From the NCBI GenBank assembly GCA_016708345.1, contig JADJFX010000008.1, forward strand, positions 350,779 to 414,778: a DNA stretch of 64,000 nucleotides. The letters run 5' to 3'. The notes beneath the pieces are model-generated. The model had not been told where the DNA came from, did not search any database, and saw nothing but the letters and a program-made list of their open reading frames with translations. Position numbers and translations under genes: made by a program. The DNA is from Candidatus Rhodoferax bjergmarkensis (GTDB lineage Bacteria; Pseudomonadota; Gammaproteobacteria; Burkholderiales; Burkholderiaceae_C). Position 1 is the first letter of the stretch; the number at the start of each line of letters is the position of its first letter. This document shows positions 59,328 to 64,000 of this stretch, piece by piece.

Positions 59328-60614
59328 ATGAACCCTGTTTTTAAATGGTTGTTGGGCACCAGTCTGGTGTTTTTGCTCTTGATGGCGGCGCTCGCCTGGT
59401 TTTTGCAGCGTTGGATTGGCACCGATGATGTCAAGGCCAGGGTTGAAGCCGAAGCCAGCAGCGCACTGGGCGTAGCGGTGAAGCTGGCGCGCATTGAGGT
59501 GGCTGTGTGGCCGCTGCCCGCCGTGGCCCTGCAAGGCGTTGAAGTGCAAACACGCCCGCCACTGAGCGCCGAGCGGCTGGAAGTGCGCCCGGCTTGGAGC
59601 GCCCTGCTGGCCGGGCGGCTGGAACTGGCCACGCTGCTGGTGCGCCGCGCCATGCTGCCCCAGGCCGGCATTGACAAACTGCTTGCAGTGCTACAAAAAA
59701 AGAAGCGCTCTGCGCACGCCCCCTCTGCGCAAGAGCCTGAAAAGGCATCTAATTCGCAGTACATCCCGGCGCGCACGGTGCTGGACCATGTCACCTGGGT
59801 CAGCGCCAAAGGTGCCAGCACCACGCTCGATGCCGATGTGCGGCTGGACGGCGCAGGCTTGCCCGACTCTGCAGACCTGCACATTCTGCATGGGCAATTT
59901 CAGGGTGCCAAGGCCAGGCTGCGCCGCCAGGGCAACGAGTGGACGCTGGCGCTGGATGTGGCCGGTGGCACCGTCAAAGGCGCGCTGCAGTTGCAGCCTG
60001 CCCCGCAGCCGGGGGGCGAATTTTCACTCAAAGGGCGGTTGCAAACCCGGGCGCTGCAGGTGGCGGCGTTGGGCGGCCCGCACCCGATCCTGAGCGGGCA
60101 GCTGCAAGCCGACACCACCTTGTCCGCCCGCACGGCCCAAGTGGGTTCCATCAGCGAGGTGCTGCAGACGCAAAGTCAATTTACTGTGCGCCACGCCATG
60201 CTGGATGGCCTTGATCTGGCCAAAGCCATCAAAACCGTTGGCTTGAGCCGGGGCGGCGAAACTGAGCTGGATGTGCTGTCCGGTCAGGTCACCACCCAAG
60301 GCCGCGCAGCGCAACTGACCAACCTGGTGGCCAGCTCGGGCGTGCTCAGGGCGAGCGGCAATGTGGCCATTTCAAGCAAGCAGGCGCTTAGCGGACGGGT
60401 ATCGGTGGAACTTGCATCGGCCATGCTCGGCGGCGCGGTGGGCGTGCCACTGGTGGTGAGCGGCACACTGGATGCACCCGAGGTGATGCTGACACGCTCG
60501 GCCCTGGTTGGCGCTGCCATTGGCACGGCGCTCATGCCCGGTGTGGGCACCGGCGCTGGGGCATCCCTGGGGGACAAGGTTGGCACCGGGTTCAAGAAGC
60601 TGTTTGGCCAGTAG
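59328..60614 (+). CDS. AsmA-like membrane protein
   Basis: A 428-residue protein with one N-terminal membrane helix (about 7-27) and a long periplasmic beta-rich region with AsmA/TamB-type repeats, e.g. LARIEVAVWPLPAVALQGVEV (quoted as VAVWPLPAVALQGV), then LRASGNVAISSKQALSGRV. AsmA proteins affect outer-membrane assembly and lipid transport. A Lys/Ala/Pro/Gln-rich stretch at about residues 122-145 corresponds to copy 9 of the dispersed repeat translated in frame. It diverges from the caspase gene across a gap of about 140 bp. A start at 59313 is also possible. Confidence 0.85.
   Translation: MNPVFKWLLGTSLVFLLLMAALAWFLQRWIGTDDVKARVEAEASSALGVAVKLARIEVAVWPLPAVALQGVEVQTRPPLSAERLEVRPAWSALLAGRLELATLLVRRAMLPQAGIDKLLAVLQKKKRSAHAPSAQEPEKASNSQYIPARTVLDHVTWVSAKGASTTLDADVRLDGAGLPDSADLHILHGQFQGAKARLRRQGNEWTLALDVAGGTVKGALQLQPAPQPGGEFSLKGRLQTRALQVAALGGPHPILSGQLQADTTLSARTAQVGSISEVLQTQSQFTVRHAMLDGLDLAKAIKTVGLSRGGETELDVLSGQVTTQGRAAQLTNLVASSGVLRASGNVAISSKQALSGRVSVELASAMLGGAVGVPLVVSGTLDAPEVMLTRSALVGAAIGTALMPGVGTGAGASLGDKVGTGFKKLFGQ
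59690..59745 (-). repeat. Dispersed GCGC/AGCTAT repeat, copy 9 (inside AsmA-like gene)
   Basis: GTGCTACAAAAAAAG, then AGCGCTCTGCGCACG, then CTCTGCGCAAGAGCCTG align in order with copy 1 read in the same direction (TTGCTATGG, AGCTGGTTACGC, CCTGCGCAACAG). It keeps the AsmA-like frame open. Confidence 0.5.
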
Positions 60615-60682
60615 CGCGCGGCTTGGAGCCACATACTATAGTGAGCCCATAGTCTGAAACTGTCCACAACCGGGTGACCCCA

Positions 60683-60787
60683 ATGAACACCAGCACCACA
60701 CTCGATGCCCAAACCCACCATGTCGGCAGTGGTGCCGATTTGGCGCTGATGGTCACTCTCGCCAAACTCTTGCGGATGGACAAATGA
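60683..60787 (+). CDS. Small ORF, 34 residues, unknown
   Basis: MNTSTTLDAQTHHVGSGADL opens a 34-residue frame whose stop overlaps the start of the next small ORF (ATGATGA). Clean codon use and the overlap support it as the first of three linked small genes. It may be the remnant of an antitoxin-like or longer protein. No recognised domain. Confidence 0.4.
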   Translation: MNTSTTLDAQTHHVGSGADLALMVTLAKLLRMDK

Positions 60788-60888
60788 TGAACTGGCAACT
60801 CGCAGGTGAAATCTGCCAAGCAGAACTACACTGGTACGAAGCTCATGGAGTCGGCAAAGTCGAACTAAAAATCAAGGAGCTGTTATGA
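60787..60888 (+). CDS. Small ORF, 33 residues, unknown
   Basis: A 33-residue frame (MNWQLAGEICQAELHWYE start) overlapping the previous stop and, as ATGA, the next start. The AELHWYEAHG wording looks like a conserved small-protein segment. Ribosome initiation probably depends on coupling. Function unknown. Confidence 0.45.
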   Translation: MNWQLAGEICQAELHWYEAHGVGKVELKIKELL

Positions 60889-61094
60889 ACTGGACGGTTT
60901 GCATCAAAAACGCGGGCTATGAAGCGTCGCTTGAATCGCGCAAGCTCTACAAGCTGGAAGACGACCCCAAAGCGCAGGCGCGTGGCTTGCTTCGGGTGGT
61001 GGACGAGTCCGGCGAAAGTTATCTGTACCCGGTTGATGTGTTTGCGCCGATTGCCATACAGGATGCACTTGAAAGCCAATTGTTGGCAGCATGA
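60885..61094 (+). CDS. Conserved small protein, 69 residues
   Basis: A 69-residue protein of a type recurring in accessory regions: an N-terminal strand with CIKNAGYEASLESRKLY, then RVVDESGESYLYP, the last two features forming a small SH3-like barrel. AAGGAG precedes the ATG (reading through the prior ORF end), which gives a confident start. It is the last of three overlapping small genes and may belong to a toxin-antitoxin or restriction-associated set. Confidence 0.6.
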   Translation: MNWTVCIKNAGYEASLESRKLYKLEDDPKAQARGLLRVVDESGESYLYPVDVFAPIAIQDALESQLLAA

Positions 61095-61423
61095 TCAACA
61101 CCGCCGCCCAAACGCTGATGGGCGAGCCCGCAGGGCGGCATGCTGGCCGAGTTTGATGCTGAAACCCGTTTTCGGTTGCGCGCTGCGCGCGGTGCGGGTC
61201 AGGAGGCTTCGGGGTTGCGGTTGTTGGACAAGGCAATGGCATCCTGATCAGCCGCCTTTTTGTGGCGCAAGTGTCTGCGGACTACGACACCGTTGGTGCC
61301 GTGCTGTTCGGTAGACGAGCCAGACAAACCCACCATGCCAACCGGGCTCTTCTGGCCAATATTGCCTGTGAAGGGCTGCCACTGTGAGCAAGGTCTTTAC
61401 CGCCCAGGCGCTGCGTGGGTGTA
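61095..61423 (+). other. Degenerate stretch with coding-like fragments
   Basis: Two fragments in different frames look once-coding: GGMLAEFDAETRFRLRAARG at about 61135-61195, and a frame to the TGA at about 61388 ending in HHANRALLANIACEGLPL. No intact gene joins them. They probably belong to a decayed accessory gene. Confidence 0.3.
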
Positions 61424-61807
61424 TTACGTCAGTTCACCCAGCAGTTCCGGGTGGCGGCTAACCAACTTGAGCAAGCTTTGTGCCGCCCCGCTGGGCACTT
61501 TGCGGCCCTGCTCCCACTCTTGCAGCGTACGTACCGAGACCCCGGTGGCGCGGGCAAACTCCGATTGCGTCAGACCCGACTGCATGCGGGCCGCCATTAA
61601 TTGCCACCTGGAGCCGGTGAGTACCTCTTGCGTGTCTCCCACACCATCGGGGTGCAGCACCGAGCGACGCACACTGCCATCGGGCAGTGCCTCAAACGTG
61701 GTTTTGCGTGCCCAGAGCCCGGCCTTTGCCTCGCGAACAGCCTCCAACAATTCAGCCCCGATGTCGCGCTTGGCATCACGCGCTTGCAGTTGTGCATCAG
61801 TCATCAT
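61424..61807 (-). CDS. Xre-family antitoxin (HigA/NadS-like)
   Basis: A 127-residue protein. The C-terminal half is a Cro/CI helix-turn-helix (RMQSGLTQSEFARATGVSVR, about 73-92, then TLQEWEQGRKVP); the N-terminal part DIGAELLEAVREAKAG is typical of NadS/HigA-type antitoxins. It follows and overlaps the toxin gene by 11 bp, the toxin-first order of higBA modules. It should neutralise the toxin and repress the operon. Confidence 0.85.
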   Translation of the reverse strand: MMTDAQLQARDAKRDIGAELLEAVREAKAGLWARKTTFEALPDGSVRRSVLHPDGVGDTQEVLTGSRWQLMAARMQSGLTQSEFARATGVSVRTLQEWEQGRKVPSGAAQSLLKLVSRHPELLGELT

Positions 61808-62117
61808 GATCTAGCAACTCCTTCAATTGTTTCAAAACCGCACCTGAGATGCTGGCACGCACGCTCTTGGCGTAGATCACCAGCAACAAAATCTGCCCTG
61901 CGGTGTTGCGTGTGTAGTAGCACACCCGCACACCGCCAGACTTGCCTGCCCCAGCACGCGCCCAGCGCACTTTGCGCACGCCACCCGAGCCCTTGACCAC
62001 ATCCCCCGCCTCAGGCTGTTCCAGTAGAAACTGTTGAAAGGCGGTGTAGTCGTCTTCACTGAGGTAGTCATACACCATCCTGGAAAACAGGCCGGACTCA
62101 ATAAATTCGTAGCGCAT
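61797..62117 (-). CDS. RelE/HigB-type toxin
   Basis: A 106-residue RelE-superfamily toxin with the pattern GDVVKGSGGVRKVRWARAG, GGVRVCYYTRN and ILLLVIYAKSVRASISGAVLK, ending in the typical KQLKEL helix. These toxins cleave mRNA at the ribosome. It is the first gene of the pair and diverges from the decayed restriction-methylation gene, so the pair may once have stabilised that locus. Confidence 0.88.
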   Translation of the reverse strand: MRYEFIESGLFSRMVYDYLSEDDYTAFQQFLLEQPEAGDVVKGSGGVRKVRWARAGAGKSGGVRVCYYTRNTAGQILLLVIYAKSVRASISGAVLKQLKELLDHDD

Positions 62118-62865
62118 GACATATCATACGCTTTAGGCGTATGCAAAGACAGTGCCAGCATGATTCTGGTCGATACCGCGCTTGGCTTGGCCTTGGGTAT
62201 CATTCCCCGCCAAGGGAGATACCGCCACATGCACCACGAAGCCACCCCACCCCCACCAGCCACCCCCGCCGACACCGCCGCCCACGCCTTCATCACCCGC
62301 TGGCGCGGCAGCACGGCCAGTGAACTCTCCACCGCGCAGAGCTTTGTCATCGACCTGTGCGCGCTCTTGGGCGTGGACAAACCCCACCCTACGCCCGCGC
62401 AAGACTATATGTTTGAGCGCCCGGTGACCTTCCGCCATGGCGACGGCACCAGCAGCGCCGGGCGCATTGACTGCTACCGCCAAGGCGCGTTTTGCCTGGA
62501 GTCCAAAAAGCTCAAAGCCGCCGGCCACACCAAGGGCTTTGACGATGGCCTGTTGCGCGCCCGCAGCCAGGCCGAGGGCTACGCCCGCGCTGCCAGAGGG
62601 GGGGCCGCCCGCCGTTTGTGCTGGTGGTGGATGTGGGCACCGTGATTGAGGTGTACGCCGAATTCAGCCAGAGCGGTGCCACCACACCCCGTTTCACGAC
62701 CCGCGCAGCCACCGCATTCGCTTGGACGATTTGGCCCGCGCCGATATCCGCGAGCGCCTGCGCCAAATCTGGCTCGACCCCCACAGCCTGAACCCGGCGC
62801 GCATCAGCGCCCGCGTGACCCGCCAGGTGGCCGACCTGCTGGCGCGGCTGGCCAAGTCCATCGAA

Positions 62866-62910
62866 GGCAACACGGTGGAAAGCAACACGGTTGCAGGCAA
62901 CGCGGTGAAG
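62866..62910 (+). repeat. Three tandem 15-bp units
   Basis: GGCAACACGGTGGAA, AGCAACACGGTTGCA and GGCAACGCGGTGAAG are adjacent and differ at few positions; each encodes five residues (GNTVE, SNTVA, GNAVK). A small local expansion in the decayed gene. Confidence 0.7.
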
Positions 62911-62931
62911 GGTAATTGAGCAAATATGGCG

Positions 62932-62976
62932 TTTGCGCGTCCCGCGTGCGCAAGCAGCTCCCTGAAAACGTAGCAT
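62932..62976 (+). repeat. Dispersed GCGC/AGCTAT repeat, copy 10 (inside pseudogene)
   Basis: TTTGCGCGTCCCG, then CGTGCGCAAGCAGCTCC, then ACGTAGCATC, nearly the same as copy 4. It directly follows an in-frame stop (TGA near 62917) and breaks the methyltransferase gene before FLTRCLFSMFAED. Confidence 0.6.
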
Positions 62977-64000
62977 CTTTCCTCACCCGCTGCCTTTTTT
63001 CAATGTTTGCCGAAGACGTGGGGCTATTGCCCAAAGACGCTTTTATGGGCCTGCTCCAAGCCCACCGCGCCGACCCGCCCACGTTGCGGCTGATGCTGCA
63101 AAGCCTGTGGACCGACATGGACCGGGGCGGTTTCAGCCCCGTGCTGGCCGCCAAAGTACTGCATTTCAATGGCAAGCTGTTCAAAAACTCTGCTGCCGAC
63201 GGCTACAGCCTGCTGCTCAAGCCCGAGCAGATTGACCTGCTGATCGAAGCCGCGCAGGCCAACTGGCGCGAGGTGGAGCCCGCCATTTTTGGCACCCTGC
63301 TGGAGCGCGCGCTCAACCCCACCGAGCGCCACGCGCTGGGCGCGCACTACACGCCGCGCGCCTATGTGGAGCGGCTGGTGCTGCCCACGGTGGTTGAGCC
63401 CCTGCGCGCCGAATGGGCCAACGCGCAAGCCGCCGCGCTGGTGCTGGCGTACGGAGGCAGCCGAGCTGGAGGCCAACCCGCCGCTGGCCAAAGGGGGTGT
63501 GGATGCCGCCAGTTTTGACCGCCAGCAGCTCAAAGCCGACCAGCAAGCCAGCCAGCGCCATGACGCCGCTGTGCGCGCCAAATGGCGTGAGGCGCGTGCG
63601 CAGGTCAAGGCGTTTCACCACCGGCTGTGCAGCGTGCGCGTGCTGGACCCGGCCTGTGGCAGTGCCAATTTTTTGTATGTGGCGCTGGAGCACCTCAAGC
63701 GGCTGGAGGGCGAGGTGCTCAACCAGTTGACCGCTTTGGGGGACGCGCAAGACGGGATTGCCGGGGGTTTTGAGACCGTCACCTGGCAATTGCAGGGCAT
63801 TGAGCTGAACCCGCGTGCCGCCGCGCTGGCCGAGCTGGTGTTGTGGATTGGCTGGCTGCAGTGGCGCATTCGCACGCAGGGCAACGCCGCTGTGGCCGAG
63901 CCGGTGGTACACGATTACCGCAACATCGAGTGCCGAGATGCGGTGGTGGCGTGGGATGCGCAAGAGCCCGCTTGATGCCAGCGGGCAGTTGCTCAGCCGG

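Larger units (their letters stand above)
62229..64000 (+). pseudogene. Decayed type IIG-like restriction-methyltransferase gene (partial)
   Basis: Successive frames give pieces of one protein. The opening MHHEATPPPP is followed by the nuclease-like IDLCALLGVDKPHPTP and RIDCYRQGAFCLESKK pieces, the FVLVVDVGTVIEVYAEF and RSHRIRLDDLARADIRERLR pieces, the helical FLTRCLFSMFAEDVGLLPKD and LGAHYTPRAYVERLVLPTVV pieces, and motif I VLDPACGSANFLYVALEHL. Frame changes lie near 62595, 62690, 63455 and 63970. A stop and a dispersed repeat interrupt 62919-62976, and a 15-bp triple tandem repeat lies at 62866-62910. The methyltransferase half may continue beyond the window. Inactive as read. Confidence 0.8.

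Noticed and set aside
62866..62910. Three tandem 15-bp units as a possible CRISPR-like array
   Set aside because: Units are adjacent with no spacers and are part of the coding remnant.

Overview
The window looks like a chromosomal segment of a betaproteobacterium of order Burkholderiales, most likely family Comamonadaceae (Rhodoferax/Polaromonas-like). This is inferred from gene content (System I cytochrome c maturation, betaproteobacterial FlhDC, MinCDE, a PilY1 minor-pilin operon, RdgC, glutaryl-CoA dehydrogenase), from fairly high G+C coding DNA, and from a short dispersed GCGCAAGCAGCTAT-type repeat. I saw no rRNA, tRNA, CRISPR array or complete insertion sequence.

Layout. 1-12.3 kb: ElbB, a large PAS-GGDEF-EAL membrane protein, an AraC regulator whose 5' end has been invaded by a small hairpin element, an FAD dehydrogenase, a ThDP enzyme, a frameshifted AAA_14 ATPase facing a glutathione S-transferase, and TrhO. 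12.5-19.8 kb: a thioredoxin-like protein, a candidate antisense-strand sRNA, an old-yellow-enzyme homologue, a degenerate receiver-TPR protein, a glutaredoxin-CcdA fusion, GcdH and a secreted unknown. 19.8-30.7 kb: flavin reductase, a second hairpin element of the same family, cytochrome c4, cytochrome b561 with two YceI proteins, a diguanylate cyclase, a haem-binding DUF3365 protein, a lipoprotein cyclophilin, an iron alcohol dehydrogenase, RdgC, a Spy/CpxP-like protein, a cysteine-free glutaredoxin and a lipoprotein hydrolase. 30.7-34.2 kb: a three-gene acyltransferase/hydrolase operon behind a perfect 16-bp palindrome. 34.4-39 kb: two unknown lipoproteins around flhDC. 39-45.5 kb: minor-pilin operon fimT-pilV-pilW-pilX-pilY1-pilE, with frame breaks in pilX and at the pilY1 signal peptide. 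45.8-47.7 kb: minCDE. 47.7-48.3 kb: a gene-free AT-rich stretch with an origin-like DnaA-box cluster. 48.3-55.3 kb: complete ccmABCDEFGHI. 55.4-60.6 kb: a glycine-zipper lipoprotein, a periplasmic WD40-caspase protein and an AsmA-like protein. 60.6-64 kb: an accessory zone with small overlapping ORFs, a RelE/Xre toxin-antitoxin pair and a decayed type IIG-like restriction-methylation gene running off the window.

Best leads: the DnaA-box cluster without dnaA (47.74-48.06 kb); the pair of about 157-bp hairpin elements whose arms differ in sequence but keep their pairing and are bracketed by CTAAG/CTTAG duplications; a candidate sRNA on the minus strand at 13.0-13.13 kb; and the frame break in the pilY1 signal-peptide region, which recalls Neisseria PilC. 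Several apparent frameshifts lie in short homopolymers, so sequencing error must be excluded before any biological reading.
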